Below are positions 40,890-52,964 of a stretch of DNA of 64,000 bases, one piece after another. Source of the DNA: Alentia gelatinosa (Eukaryota; Annelida; Polychaeta; Phyllodocida; Polynoidae); assembly GCA_950022655.1 (NCBI GenBank), contig OX465587.1, positions 29,887,716 to 29,951,715 of the forward strand, in the 5' to 3' direction. Position 1 is the stretch's first letter. The number at the start of each line of letters is the position of its first letter. The notes below the pieces were generated by a model, which made no database searches, was not told the origin of the DNA, and saw only the letters and a list, made by a program, of their open reading frames with translations. The translations under genes were made by a program, and so were the position numbers.

Positions 40890-42110
40890 GATTGCCGGGA
40901 GCACCTGGTTGTAGAACACGCTATAAGCTTCAGTCTGTGACAGAGGGAAACTAGGCCACTGGCTATAATATCTCAGTATCCTGCATTTACACTAGATAAT
41001 TAGAAATGTGATGACTGTAGATTGTCCAGCCAATAATCGTCAGGTGGTGCTCTATTATGCAACATCTTCGGCAATAGTCGTCAAACTAGTTCGTCCATAG
41101 CAGCCAAAGTCCCAACCGTTATCATACTGCTGACCTCTCTCATGTGCCTCAAACATTATGCTCGGTTTATACCTGACCACATTTTGTGCTACCGTAGATG
41201 AAACAAAAGGGACGAACGACAACTCAGTGTAAACCCTGCATTTCTCTGGAACTCACTTCCTTAGAGATTGCTGCGAGCACCTGGTTGTAGTACATGCTAT
41301 AAGCTTCAGCCTGTAACACTGGGGAACTAGGCCACTGGCTATAATATCTTAGTATCTAGCGTTTAAACTAGAAGACTAGAAATTTGAATCGTTGCCTGTA
41401 ATCATCTAGTGTAAACCCAAGTTTAATAGAGATTGCCGGGAGCACCCGGTCATAGAACATGCTATAAGCTTCAGCCTGTGACAGAGGGGAACTAGGCCAC
41501 TGGCTATAATATCTCAGTATCCTGCATTTACACTAGATAATTAGATAACTAGAAACATGACGACTATAGATTGTCTAGCCAATGGTCGTCAGGTGGTGCC
41601 AGATTACACAATCTCATCAGCAATAATCATCGACCCAAAAATAAATAATTTCTTGGTGCACCTGGTGATAGTACATGCTATAAGCTTTAGGCTGTGACAA
41701 AGGGGAACTAGGCCACTGGATATAATATCTCAGTATCCTGTATTGACACTAGATAACTAGAAATGTGATGACTATAGTAGATCGTCTAGAGAATGGTCGC
41801 AAGGTGATGTTCGATTACTTGATATCGTCAGCAAAAGTCGTCAATCTAGTTCATCTATAGCAGCCTGAGTCCCACCCCTGATCACACTGCTGACCTCTCT
41901 TATGCTAGGTTTATCCCTGACCACATTTTGCACCACCGTGGATGAAACATAAGGGACGAACGACAACTCAGTGTAAACCCTGCATTTCTCGGGAACTCAC
42001 TCCCTCAGAGATTGCCGGGAGCACCTGGTTGTAGTACATGCTATAAGCTTCAGGCTGTGACACAGGGGAACTAGGCTACTGGCTATAATACTGCAACGGT
42101 AAAACATCTA
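40890..42110. repeat. Complex tandem region
   Basis: Units built of GATTGCCGGGAGCACCTGGT, ACATGCTATAAGCTTCAG, AACTAGGCCACTGGCTATAA and CATTTACACTAGATAA recur at about 40895, 41270, 41430, 41650 and 42010. A second block (GTAGCAGCCTGAGTCCCA; ACGAACGACAACTCAGTGTA) is interleaved at 40800, 41090-41240 and 41855-41970. Unequal spacing suggests repeated partial duplications. Confidence 0.7.
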
Positions 42111-43417
42111 GTATCTATGTTTAGGATAGTATTATATTGAACTTGTTTTAACCACCATCTCAGACCCTTCTCAGTATACAGTGTTTACACAAGGTAGGTA
42201 AAGTCTATCCCTATCTTATAATGACACTTTAAAAAACTAGGAGCAAAACAGAAATGACCACAATATATAAATAATAATGTACACGATTCAGATGAGGTGT
42301 TGGATGTTTTCTCGTATTACTCTAGAATGATATCGTAAATTCAGGAAATAAAAACGTTTTTGCTAATTAAGGAAAAGTCCCCTAGAGGGATATGCCTCAC
42401 TATTTTGTAGTTTAGTGAAACATGTTTATGTTCTTGAGATGGTATCTCATACCGCCTTAGCTTGGATGAAAATATTCCACAAGCTCATATAGCGAGTGAC
42501 ATATTTTTATCCAAACAAACAAGGTGCAAGATGACGTCCCTAGAAGGTTAAAGCATTTCATATCATATACCATATACCATGTTTCGTATGCCTATAAATA
42601 TTGATAATTATTTAAATATTTATCAAAGACATGATGACATCGAACTGCTCTTCAAAGTGTACTGGGTGGACTAGGATCACTTGGGGCTATGTTCACAACC
42701 TCCTTTCAGTCAAAATTATTAAATCGCTTTTAAATTATTTTCATTTTGTTATTTATTATCATAAAATTATTTTGAACTTTTAGTCCATATGGTATATATC
42801 TATTTCTCAATTCTGTGTTAAGTCTACCAATCAAATTCAAAGTATGGTGGTATGTCGCCATACCGGCACAGTATGGTGGTACATGTCAACTACCACTTCT
42901 CGTATATGATACGAAGTTAAGCCCTTGGCACTGCTTTACCCTCATCCACTCGTACTCGCTGGGGAACTGGGAGATTACAGATTTTACCCTGATTTCATTT
43001 TACAACACTCACTTCAAAACACTAGCCGCTTGTGCCGATTTCACAATTCATTTTGCTCGAGTGAACAGCAGAAGGCAGTGTGAGGCGACGTGGTATCGAT
43101 TTTATCTTATCTCACTCAGCGAATCTTCTTATTTAAACCCCTTTTTTTATTAGCGTGTTGGCGGGAAGCCTGCCAGGTTTGAATACCTCGAGGCACTTTC
43201 AAGTCGCCTCCAGTTGAGCTAATTAAAGCATTTGAGAGATGAATATAAAAGACAGCGACGTCAAATAAGACATCATGAATACAGACAATGTAGTGTCTAA
43301 TGTGGCGTTTCAACCTGCCGATTATGACTACCGATTATGGCATTTCGCATCATCGACCGATTATGCGATACATTTGGTGCATTAGTATCCACCTGTGCGC
43401 GAACATGTACGAAATAT
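42111..43417. other. Unassigned sequence
   Basis: Mostly AT-rich unique sequence. The open frame at 42815-43153 has no recognised domain, and the region lacks coding-like third-position bias. Confidence 0.4.
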
Positions 43418-43575
43418 TATCCTACCGCTAATGTAAAATCCCATAGGCTTAACATTGAGTTTCTGTATGCCACGCTGACTGGCATACAGGGTTTTATATG
43501 CCACTAGTGGCATACAGAATTGTTATCACGTAATATTCCAAAATCGAGGAGACGGGTTTTACGATAATACTGTAC
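43418..43575 (+). mobile_element. Solo tail of subfamily f foldback
   Basis: TTATCCTACCGC through CATAGGCTTAACATTGAG and TATGCCACTAGTGGCATA, ending at TCGAGGAGACGGG. The palindrome is missing. Confidence 0.75.
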
Positions 43576-43616
43576 ACCCATGGCCAAATATGTAACATAT
43601 ATGCTGGGGGTGTAGT

Positions 43617-43918
43617 ACCATCGTAAAACTAGATGAGTTTTAATCTTGGCCACCGTATGCCACTGGAGTTTGGCATAGTGACTTCATGAGGCGAAGCCGA
43701 GTGAAGTCTGGAGCCCAAACTTTAGGAGTGGAATGCGGTGGCCAACATTAAAACAAATCAGGTTTTGATTTTATCCTACCCCATCTTCTCGATTTTGGAA
43801 AGGTATGTGATAACAATTCTGTATGCCACTAGTGGCATACAAAACTCCGTATGCCAGTCAGCGTGGCATACGGAAACCCAATGTTAAGCCTATGGGATTT
43901 TATATAAGGTGTAAAATG
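43617..43918 (-). mobile_element. Ladder foldback element, subfamily f, complete
   Basis: Ladder on the plus strand: TGAG 43634, GGAG 43665, TGAG 43687, CGAG 43698, GGAG 43725, CAAA 43754 (CGAA in a sister copy). Spacing 31, 22, 11, 27, 29. The tail contains the perfect palindrome TATGCCACTAGTGGCATA. Confidence 0.85.
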
Positions 43919-44330
43919 AAAATATTGTTCGCGCCCGCCGTGACAGCGGAACCAAAGTGAATGGCAGTGTTTTTGTACGGGAGCGGGGTGTGCATTGCAG
44001 AGCAGAAAAGTTAATAAGACAGAGTTTTAAACAATTAGGCGGTGTCTTGCTATAAGGAAACATAGTTACTGAGCCTGTACCCATGGTAAAAATACCAGCA
44101 TGTCTCAAAGACATGTCTTTATCAGACCAAAAAACAAGCCTCTTTGAAAGAACCCAAGTCTCCCCCAGTGTCCTTGGCCCAGTTAGGCACCCTTCGTTGC
44201 ATCGGGTAGCCGTCAGTGAATGACGGGTGTTTCTTGTCACTCGAGCACCCTTTTTTCCACGGGGAAAAAAGCTAGAAGAAAGTCCCGCCCTGTCGATGTC
44301 GGTGCACTTCACCCGATAACTCACCCGACA
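43919..44330. other. Unassigned, moderately GC-rich
   Basis: A 144-codon open frame on the minus strand (43890-44324) crosses a foldback tail and lacks domains, so I do not call it a gene. AAGGAAACATAGTTACTGAG near 44055 resembles the arm edge of the element at 92-372. Confidence 0.45.
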
Positions 44331-45005
44331 TTACTCACCTGACGTTTACAGGATTCTTGAATTTAGCACCACCTGACGACTTACCCAGTGTTTACACTAG
44401 ACGAATATAGGCAGCGATTCTTGAATTTAACACCACCTGACGACTTACCCAGTGTTTACACGAGACGATTATAGGCGGCTATTCTTGAATTTAACACCAC
44501 CTGACGACTTACCCAGCGTTTACACGAGACGATTATAGGCGGCTATTCTTGAATTTAACACCACCTGACGACTTACCCGGCATTTACACGAGACGATTAT
44601 AGGCGGCTATTCTTGAATTTAACACCACCTGACGACTTACCCGACGTTTACACTAGACGATTATAGGTGGCTATTCTTGAATTTAACACCACCTGACGAC
44701 TTACCCGGCGTTTACACTAGACGATTATAGGCGGCTATTCTTGAATTTAACACCACCTGACGACTTACCCGGCGTTTACACGAGACGATTATACGCAGCG
44801 ATTCTTGGCTTTAGCACCACCTGATAACTTACCTGGTGTTTACACTAGACGATTATAGGTACAGATACTTGAATTTAGCATCGACTGACGACTTACCCGG
44901 CGTTTACACAAATCGATTACAGCTGGCACTTCTTGATTTGAGCACAACCTGACGACTTTCAGCCATAAGATTCAAGAAATTGTCTAGTATAAACGCGTAG
45001 TGCGC
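44331..45005. repeat. 64-bp minisatellite of a GGCGTTTACAC element
   Basis: About ten units contain GACGACTTACCCGG, CGTTTACACTAGACGATTA, TAGGCGGCTATTC and TTGAATTTAACACCACCT. Exact 64-base spacing occurs at 44375, 44439, 44503. Confidence 0.9.
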
Positions 45006-45109
45006 TACGACCGCAGATCATTTGATTACATCAGATTACACAATTCGGCACCACCTGATGATTATGTAGACCATTTGACAGCCGATGACTATTTCAATCC
45101 AGCTTGTAT

Positions 45110-45355
45110 TAGTCGTTTAGACAGCTGGTGTTCGTGAAATGCTGGGACAGACGATCTACAGTCATTACATTCTCAGTCGTCTCGTGTAGACACAGGGTTA
45201 GATGATCAACAGTTGTCGCTTTCTCAGTCGTGTCGTGTAGACACTGGATTAGACTATCTACAGTCGTCACGTTCTCAGTTGTTTTGTGTAAACGCCAGGA
45301 TAGATGATCTACAGTCATCACATTCTCAGTCGTCTTGTGTAAACGCCAGGTCCCA
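45110..45355. repeat. ~51-bp minisatellite
   Basis: About five units contain GTCGTCTCGTGTAGACACAG and GATGATCTACAGTCATCAC. The near multiple-of-three period creates a long spurious frame on the minus strand. Confidence 0.85.
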
Positions 45356-45384
45356 CCTCTACCATCTCCACCACAGACCTCTGT

Positions 45385-45580
45385 AAAGGCCCGTTTCCAT
45401 TGGCCGTTGAAACCGGTGTAGTCTTGTTCATGTTCTCCTAATAGTCTATTTCCCATGGCCATCACCGATATACAGTCAGGAACCACCGACGGACCTTCAG
45501 CACTGCTGATACGAAATGTAAATTGGCTATTAGGAGAACACAAAAAAGCTACACCATTTTTGTAGGCCTATGGAAAGGTG
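45385..45580. repeat. TTTCCATTGG TIR element
   Basis: GGCCCGTTTCCATTGGCCG at the left and CCTATGGAAAGGTGCC at the right, with TTAGGAGAACACAAAAAAGC inside. Confidence 0.65.
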
Positions 45581-45934
45581 CCTTTAGCATCATGGCATGA
45601 CCCCCACTCAGGATCTCTCTTGTAACCACTGCAGAAAAGACCCTCTCATCTAGGGCAAGCTGCCAATGCTCCGCCACCAACCCTCCTGTAGAAAAAAAAC
45701 CCACGGCAGAGTGTTTCTTGTCGAGTCCAACGATTTATAATTAATCATGAATAACAGAAATAAGTACACCCAACAAGGCACCGTGCTGGCATGGCGGATG
45801 GGTCGGTAATCGGGGACATTGATTTATCGACTGGGTATTAATATGAGGGACGGGGAGGTATTGGACTGGCGTATCGCTTCTCATGACGACTTATCAGTGG
45901 GTGGCAGATTGTTTCAGTGAGGAGAGTCAGTAGG

Positions 45935-46560
45935 TGCGACCCGTGATCACGGCCGACTCGGGTGGAGCTGCTCTGATCCGATTATCTGTGTGCTCTATAG
46001 AGGCACGAGGCGCTTAACATGGACCTAATCCATCCCCCTAGCATGTGCGTATAATAGGGCATGTTTCCAATTGGCCACCACCGTCCGATTTTTAGACTTT
46101 TTCTCCAGAATCTGTAATTGGAAATATATAATTAAAAATTAAGGGAGTTGAAAAAGTCAGTAACCGATCTGTGTTATGATCTTAGGTGGATTTGTTTTTG
46201 CACCACTTCCAGACAAATTCAACCGTATTGCATGTCCTCTTTCCATATTCTTTTTCCATATTTGAGGTGCGACGAGTGATCAGAGTCGACTCGAGCTGCT
46301 CTGAGCCGATTATCTGTGTGCTCTATAGAGGCATGAGGTGTACAACATGGACCTAATCCAACTCGGTGACATGCACGGATCATAACTATGTTTCCAACCG
46401 GCTCCCGATAAATATGTCGGCTGCACCGTCCGATTTTTAGACTTTTACTCTAGAATCTGTAATTGGAAACATAAAATAAAAAATCAGCGTACAAATTTAT
46501 GTTATGATTTTTGGTGGGTTTTTTGTACTACTTCCAGACAAATTCATCGCTGAAGAAATG
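45935..46560. repeat. Diverged ~330-bp tandem duplication
   Basis: GATTATCTGTGTGCTCTATAG, ACATGGACCTAATCCA, CCGTCCGATTTTTAGACTTT and AATCTGTAATTGGAAA recur in the same order from 45935 and from 46266. The TTTCCAATTGG ends resemble the TIR family above. Confidence 0.75.
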
Positions 46561-46855
46561 AACACTAATTTGCATATTTTCTTTCCGAAAACGAGGTTTA
46601 TTTGAGCTATGGTGGTCGCTGACTGCAAGTCGGTATCAAATAATCAGGTTGCTGCAGCGTATGCCCTGTTTCTACTGTATTTTATGGATTGTTATCGTTA
46701 TTCCGCTCAGTCCTGAATTATTCAGTTGTATTAGTCCTTATAGAGTATTGATAAATTACCATGTAACAATCATCATCTATTACAACGCAATAGTTCACAA
46801 TACCGTCCTTCAGGATCACTAATCAGATGTGATGAGATGGGTGATATGATAGCTA

Positions 46856-47126
46856 AGGCCCAGCGTCCACCTACTACGATATGGCTCTGATATGGTCTAC
46901 GATATGGTCTACGATGAACCTCCCGATAAAAAATCAGAAGGTCACCTAATATCAGGCAGTTGACCACGTTTCTGCGATTAGACACCGATAAAAAACCCAT
47001 ACAATGCATAGTGGATTGGCATGTCTAGACATATGTCTACGATTCTGCACCTTCCTGATTTACTACTTGCATAGGTGCCATATCGGTAGGTCTAAATTTC
47101 TATTATAGTAGGTGGAAGCCAGGCCT
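46856..47126 (+). mobile_element. GGCGTCCACC TIR element
   Basis: TAA-GGCCCAGCGTCCACCTACTA to TAGTAGGTGGAAGCCAGGCC-TTA. Internal indels (GGTCTACGATATGG is doubled). Confidence 0.8.
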
Positions 47127-47659
47127 TATACAACTGTTGTTTTTGTATGTTGGTATTTTTCATTACTTACAACAAACAAGTTTTGATAATAAAAACCCTG
47201 TGATTTATTTTGTATACAATCGCGGCTGGCGCCATGTCTAACACACATACATAACTCAACATTCCTACATGCATTAGGTCTTCCAAGTAACCGTTAGTTC
47301 AGCATATCCAGCATTTTAGTCAAAACATAGCATTCAGGGATTTCCATCAAACGCTAAGTCATATATATTGTATTTTTTGGCAGCTTCTCACACCACACTT
47401 TAAATCTGGTTTCCATTGGCTGACAAAGGCAGCAGAGGTTTTTTGAGTCACCCTAAAGTCTTTTCAGTGGTGGCACTGACGGTGTGTCGGTATGCCTCTT
47501 CGTCTTCGTCTGTGCGTAAGATTTGTACTCGGGGGATTTTTTTCCGTTTTTATAAAGTCGCCTTTATCCGTTTGGAACTATTTTTTGGGCACAGCGGATT
47601 GGTGAAGTAATGCATGCCGCCTCTCTCACATTTGACAACCAGTATTTTCTGCTGTCCTA
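47127..47659. other. Unassigned sequence
   Basis: A fragment of the TTTCCATTGG family near 47408-47470. The rest is unique. Confidence 0.4.
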
Positions 47660-48600
47660 AACTATAGATAATCGTAAAATGAGGCTAATCCCTTTTATGG
47701 CTAACCAGAATAAATAATAAAGAATCCATTGATAACTGGACCCACCACCTGATGTTTTGTTTAGCGTCAGTGAGCCAGATGGCCGCTTCCATAACACAAT
47801 AGCTATGTGCCCCATACATATAAATTTATAATCGCTTAGTAAACCTGGTGTTTTGTATAGCATAGGGAGGCAAGATGGCCATATCCATAACACAATAGTT
47901 ATGTGCCCTATACATATATATATAATTTTATAATCGCTTAGTAATATTTTGTATAGCATCAGGGGGCAAGATGGCTGCCTCTATAAGACGATAGCTATGT
48001 GACCTATACATATATATATATATGTAAATTCATAATGGCTTAGTGAACCTGGTTTTTCTATCTAGTATTAGGAGGGGACAAGATGGCCACCTCTATATAA
48101 CACGATGTGCCCTATGCATTATACAAATTCATAATGCCTTAGTAAACCTGGTGTTTTGTATTGCATAGGGGGGGGGGGGGGCAAGATGGCCGCTTCCATA
48201 GCACAATAGCTATGCGCCCCATACATATAGATTTATAATCGCTTAGTAGACCTAGTGTTTAATATAGCATAGGGGGGCAAGATGGCTGCTTCCATAACAC
48301 GATAGCTATATGCCCTATACATATAAATTCATAATCGCTTAGTAATAGTTTGTATAGCATCGAGGGGCAAGATGGCTGCTTCTATAAAACGATAGCTATG
48401 TGACCTATACATATGTGTAAATTCATAATGGCTTAGTGAACCGGGGTTTTCTATCTAATGTTGGGAGGGACAAGATGTCTACCTCTATATAACACGATGT
48501 GCCCTATGCATTATACAAATCTATAATGGCCTAGTAAACCTGGAGTTTTGTATAGCTTCGAAGTGCAAGATGTCCGTTCCATAAGACGATAGCTATGTTC
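47660..48600. repeat. Nine-unit satellite with four-unit higher-order repeat
   Basis: Units of about 90-111 bp are marked by CAAGATGGC at 47777 (CCAGATGGC), 47871, 47969, 48080, 48183, 48279, 48369, 48471 and 48567. Units 1-4 match units 5-8 one for one by their private differences (GGCCGCTTCC / TAAGACGATAG / CACCTCTATATAACACGATG). This gives a higher-order period near 400 bp. Confidence 0.85.
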
Positions 48601-48905
48601 TCTATAGACAGAGGGTAATATCGGGGCGCCGTCCTACATTCACCCCCTCAGGGCTCCGTCTAAAGGCCCTCTGTGAGGGGTAAATGTCGAGGAGAGGGCT
48701 ATCTTAGAGGGGCGGGCTTCTCCTTTAGTGAGGAGCGGGCCTTAGGGCCTGACGTAAAGAGACGGAAGTCGCTCTCTCCAAAAGGAGGTAAAAAAACAGG
48801 GGAGTGGCGGGAGAGCATTGAGTGCGACGGGACAGAAAGGCGGGGACTTGTGAGGCTGTGGGGTGTGAGAGTCAGATAACGGGGGGGGGGGGGGGAGGGA
48901 GGGGT
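48601..48905. other. GC-rich unique sequence
   Basis: Purine-rich, GC-rich; an open frame on the plus strand has no motif. Ends in a G run at 48880-48894. Confidence 0.45.
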
Positions 48906-49028
48906 GCTTAATACGACCACGCTATCTGTGAGGCGCGTGTGCAGTCTTCCTGAAGTCAATGGTAGAGCGTGAGCCAGCACGGTATCCCTAACTCCAACTC
49001 TCTCTGTGTCTCTGCTTCTGTCCCTATC

Positions 49029-49032
49029 CCTG

Positions 49033-49097
<65 letters not shown>

Positions 49098-49495
49098 GTC
49101 TGTCTCTCTCTCTCTTTGTCTCTTTGTCTCTCTTTCTCTCTCTCTGTCTCTGTCTCTCTCTGTCTCTCTCTGTCTCTCTCTGTCTCTGTCTCTGCCTCTG
49201 TCTCTCACTCCCTGTCTCTGTCTCTCTCTGTGCCTCTTTGTCTCTCTGTCTCTCTGCCTCTCTGTCTCTCTGTCTCTCTCTCTGTCTCTGCCTCTGTCTC
49301 TCTGTCTGTCTCTCTGTCTCTCTGTCTCTGCCTCTCTGTCTCTCTCTCTCATTACTCTCTGTCCCTCTCCCAGTCTCTTACTCTCTCTCTCTCTCCGTGT
49401 CTCTGTGTCTGGCCCTGATTCTCCTTGTGACATTCTTCTTCTGACTCTCTCTGCTGCTTTTCCTTTTCCTCCCTTGGTCCTCCTCTCTCTCTCTC

Positions 49496-49537
<42 letters not shown>

Positions 49538-49540
49538 GGT
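49029..49540. repeat. Long CT/CTCTGT microsatellite
   Basis: TCTCTC, TCTCTG and related units over 500 bases, strictly pyrimidine on the plus strand. All long frames here on both strands are repeat artefacts. Such tracts can form triplex DNA. Confidence 0.95.
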
Positions 49541-50035
49541 CCCTTCAACTTTGTTGAAGTACAAATGACGCACCGTGTCGTCTAGTTCTCCTCCTCTCTC
49601 ATTCCCTTCATTCTTCTTCATTTACTCATATTCTTCTCCTCTCTTTCTCATTCTTTTCATCAGCACTGTTTACATTTTTAACCTTCCGGTATAACGATAC
49701 TTTATTTTTCTCTCGCACATTTGCTCCCCTTCTCTCTCTCTCTCTTTCTCTCTTTCCCTTTCTCTTACTCCTTCTCTCTTTCTCTAGTTTCCCTCTTTCT
49801 AATTCGTTTCCTTACCTCTCCATTTCTCTCCCTTTCTCATCATCTCTGGACGCAATTCTATGCTATTTATTTACTTTGAAACTCCATTACCCGACTGCCG
49901 GACGCGGTCTACCCTGCGAATTCCCCTGTTGACTATTCAGTGGCCGCTTCCATGATAGGCGTTTAACCATGGCCGGTGAGACTGGTCTCTTAGAGATAGC
50001 GCCAGTCTGTGTCTCTAATATTCCTCGTTTGAGGG
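49541..50035. other. Pyrimidine-rich then unique sequence
   Basis: Further CT-rich stretches to about 49840, then unique sequence. No gene recognised. Confidence 0.45.
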
Positions 50036-50190
50036 GATTCGTCCATACACCATATTGAGGTAGTCCATAATTCAGTCTGTTTACAGGATCCCAGGTTAGC
50101 TGGTGCTCGTTGTTAAATATAGTCATAACCCTTGGGTTATATCCCATAATTATTGCAGTTAGACGGTATTTATATATCAAATCAGAAAAC
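50036..50190 (+). repeat. Dispersed repeat W, copy 1
   Basis: CCATATTGAGGTAGTCC, AATTCAGTCTGTTTACA, AATTATTGCAGTTAGACGG also occur in order at 51766-51920. Confidence 0.65.
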
Positions 50191-51754
50191 CGATGCCAGA
50201 TGAGAGCTGAACTCTGTTTATTAATCCAGAAAAAAGCAGGTAAATCTTTTTCTTTTTTTTAAACTTTTATTTATACTGGGAACATACTCAGCCATTATAG
50301 CTGGTTTCAATGTATGCCCAGATTATTTGGTATTCCGTTTACATTAAGTAGTTCAAAGTTTTCCATGCAGTCAAAGTAGTAACTTGTCTATTCTGCATGA
50401 ACATGTGAGCAATCCATCGATGCACAATTGTATATCCAATAGACCACACTTGCTCACTCCAACGATGAACAATAACTGGAAAAAGGAAACATACCAGAAC
50501 CTCGCACCAGAGAAACCAATATAGAATGTTTCCACATAGTTCTTGCACTATCTTGAAAAACTCGATAACAGATGCATAAAATGCAGCACCAAAACATCTA
50601 TCCACATAGGCACAGGATGAACATTACAGGTCTACATGGAAGTTGGATGTACACAGAAGAAATACATACTGTCTTCATAGTTGCTCTATTTTTTATTATT
50701 TTATTTTATTTCATCCTTTAATTTCTTTGACGTCTCCATCATCTACCCAGGAATATACCACAATCATCCCCCACTTAACTTTGTTTTATTTGATCAACTT
50801 TGCTATCGACAGGAGTCGTTCTTCCAAGCAAATCTGTAACATGACCTAACATGACATACCTTATAACCAACAAAACCAGTACACAATGACCAACCATGAA
50901 AATAATACTGATGTTCATTGTCCAGTAATCATCATCATCATTATTTAGAACAATGTTTGGGATGGGATAGCTAGAGTCCATACCGAGCTAATACTCAGAT
51001 TATCATTCTTAGGAAGAGTGGACTAAGCCAATATCTTCTTTTATCTTCCTTATAATTTCAGTCTTATGAATACTTTGTTAACCTGTTGTCTGAAAAAAAA
51101 GATTATTCCATATTGTAAATTTGTCTGAACTACACATCACTCACCAAATCCATCGATTCTCTTGAATCTACACCTAGAAACTATCCTCTACTCGATTTAA
51201 AATAAACGTACGCACGAGCGTCCACACTTTAGCAGGAGGCTTATGTTGCATCCAACATTTTTTTTCGATCGAAAGCGTTCACATATCCCAACAGATCACG
51301 TAACGCACACAAGAGAGAAATTATTTTTACCTAACTCTTATGTTGCATCCAATCCCCACAATCGAATTTTTCTCTAATCCCCAATAGCCTTACCAGTCCC
51401 ATGACCTCTTAGAGCTCTAAGCACCGATGTCTAGCCATTGACAAATGAAAGAGGTACAAAATTCAAGAATCGCTGTCAATAATCGTCAGTGTAAACGCAG
51501 GGAAAGTCACTCTTTCCCTATCTCCTTTATAAATTTTTTTTTATTTAGCAAAAGTATCTCTCAGTCATAGCCGAGTTTTTCAGAAACAGTTCTCTCCTTC
51601 TTTCTTTAGTATCGGCATGTCGGCATGCATGTTGTTTTCGTTTCTCGTTCTCTTTTTGTTGTGTGTTTGTTGTGGGGGGGGGGGGGGGGGAGTGAGGGAT
51701 GGGTGTTCTTGGTGGGGTTATTTTTCAGTAAACCTAAAGATTGTCATCATAGCC
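50191..51754. other. Unassigned sequence
   Basis: Unique AT-rich sequence with no coding-like frame. A short end of the GGCGTTTACAC family (AATCGTCAGTGTAAACGC) lies at 51482-51499 and a G run at 51675-51690. Confidence 0.4.
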
Positions 51755-51920
51755 TTGCAGGCAATAGGCCCTATTGAGGTATCCCGTAATCCAGTCTGTT
51801 TACAAGTTCCGGTGTTCGCTGGTTGCCAACGTTGTATGATGACAGACCCTTGACCTGTAACGCACAATTATCGCAGTTTAACGGTTTTTATAAATATTCA
51901 AATCGGAAATCCAATATCAG
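51755..51920 (+). repeat. Dispersed repeat W, copy 2
   Basis: CCCTATTGAGGTATCCC and AATCCAGTCTGTTTACAAG match copy 1. Order preserved, diverged. Confidence 0.65.
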
Positions 51921-52430
51921 AAATGGAAATTTCAGCTATTTCTACATACAGAACCGAAATAATATTCAGGTTCTCCAAATGTAAATGGGAAGACGATAGT
52001 TCATGTGGTCGTGGTCTGCCCAGCCAGCCGCCAGCAGAACTTGTATTTACCCTGGGCGATAATAGGGAGTTTAGTAACCTCTGGAGGGCGTATGATTAGC
52101 TGATATTTGTGAATTTCAAACCCCGCTTAGGATTTTCACAAAGTCTCTAATTGCACCTTCCTCCTCTATTCTCCATTCAAATTGCCGTATTTGTTTTCTT
52201 AGCAAGTTTATTTTCTCATTCCCATTCACCTGCCAAACCTTATTGGCATTGTATTGTTTCGCAAAGGAGCTCAGTACCTATTTCAGGAGTGGATGTCTCC
52301 AAGCAGTGTTCGTGAAAAACAGAAAAGGCTAACGGTTACCTGCAGGAAAGTTCTGCTTGGAGAGCATCGAAAATACACTCTCCTAGCAAAGTTACTGAAG
52401 GGATATACTTACAAGCTATGAGTCCAAAAT
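51921..52430. other. Unassigned sequence
   Basis: Unique sequence leading into the minisatellite. No supported feature. Confidence 0.4.
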
Positions 52431-52717
52431 TCACGCAGGATCTCTTAGGAGAGTGTCATTAGTTCACTTTCCCAGCATAGATCCGGAACGGCTGGACGTA
52501 CAAGCTATAACCCCTAAATTCACTAAGGATCTGCTCTAGGAGAGTGGCGTAAATCCACTCTCCCAGCACAGACTCTGAAAGGCTGTACTCACAGGTTAAA
52601 ACTTCAAAATTCACCAAGGATGTGCTAGGAGAATGTCATAAATCCACTCCCCCAGCATAGATCCTGAACGGCTGGACGCACAAACGACAAGCCCAAGCCG
52701 CACAGAGGATCTGTTAG
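52431..52717 (+). repeat. ~90-bp minisatellite, three to four units
   Basis: GGATCTGCTAGGAGAGTG, ACTCTCCCAGCATAGA and ACGGCTGGACGCACAA recur at about 52438, 52527, 52617 and (partial) 52707. The last partial unit runs into the candidate exon. Confidence 0.75.
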
Positions 52718-52852
52718 GAGAGCTACGTCCTACGCACCGGAAGAGCAGGGAACGCTGAGATAAAAGAGCTGGTGACCGGCGTGCAGGACTTGGCAGCCGT
52801 GTGCATGTTGGGTACCGCCTCGGGGGGGGAGTTTCTGGCCCACGTGATGGCG
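52718..52852 (+). CDS. Candidate internal coding exon, unknown protein (partial)
   Basis: Between a TAG acceptor (CTGTTAG, 52711-52717) and a strong donor (GCG then GTAAGA at 52853) lies an open 135-base stretch of exactly 45 codons, phase 0 at both ends. It contains LRTGRAGNAEIKELVTGVQD and LAAVCMLGTASGGEFLAHVM. Codon third positions are strongly G/C, unlike the surroundings, and the sequence is not low-complexity. The predicted segment is mixed helical with a small Gly/Ala-rich turn; I do not recognise the family. The frame stays open past the donor for 18 codons. The exon is too short to have shown up as a long open frame. Its acceptor lies in the last minisatellite unit and has a poor pyrimidine tract, which is the main weakness. 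The long minus-strand frames here look like shadows. Confidence 0.5.
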
Positions 52853-52964
52853 GTAAGAATCCTGGCCTTGTATAACTGCAAGAAAAAACAGCGCCGTCTC
52901 CGGTCTCCTTGAACAAAAGCCAGCGTGAACGGCCGCGGACCGCCTTTTGATGTCGGTGCGCGTA

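Noticed and set aside
43890..43918. Foldback ends as Helitron termini (TC ... hairpin-CTRR)
   Set aside because: The hairpin is much larger than a Helitron 3' hairpin, no CTRR end is fixed, and the tail has inverted repeats at both ends.
43890..44324. 144-codon minus-strand frame
   Set aside because: It crosses a foldback tail, shows no domain or codon bias, and has no splice context.
45109..45543. 144-codon minus-strand frame with repeating peptide
   Set aside because: Product of a minisatellite whose period is near a multiple of three.
48699..49557. Several 110-260 codon open frames on both strands
   Set aside because: They are translations of the CT-rich microsatellite (runs of Ser/Leu or Arg/Glu) and carry no domain.
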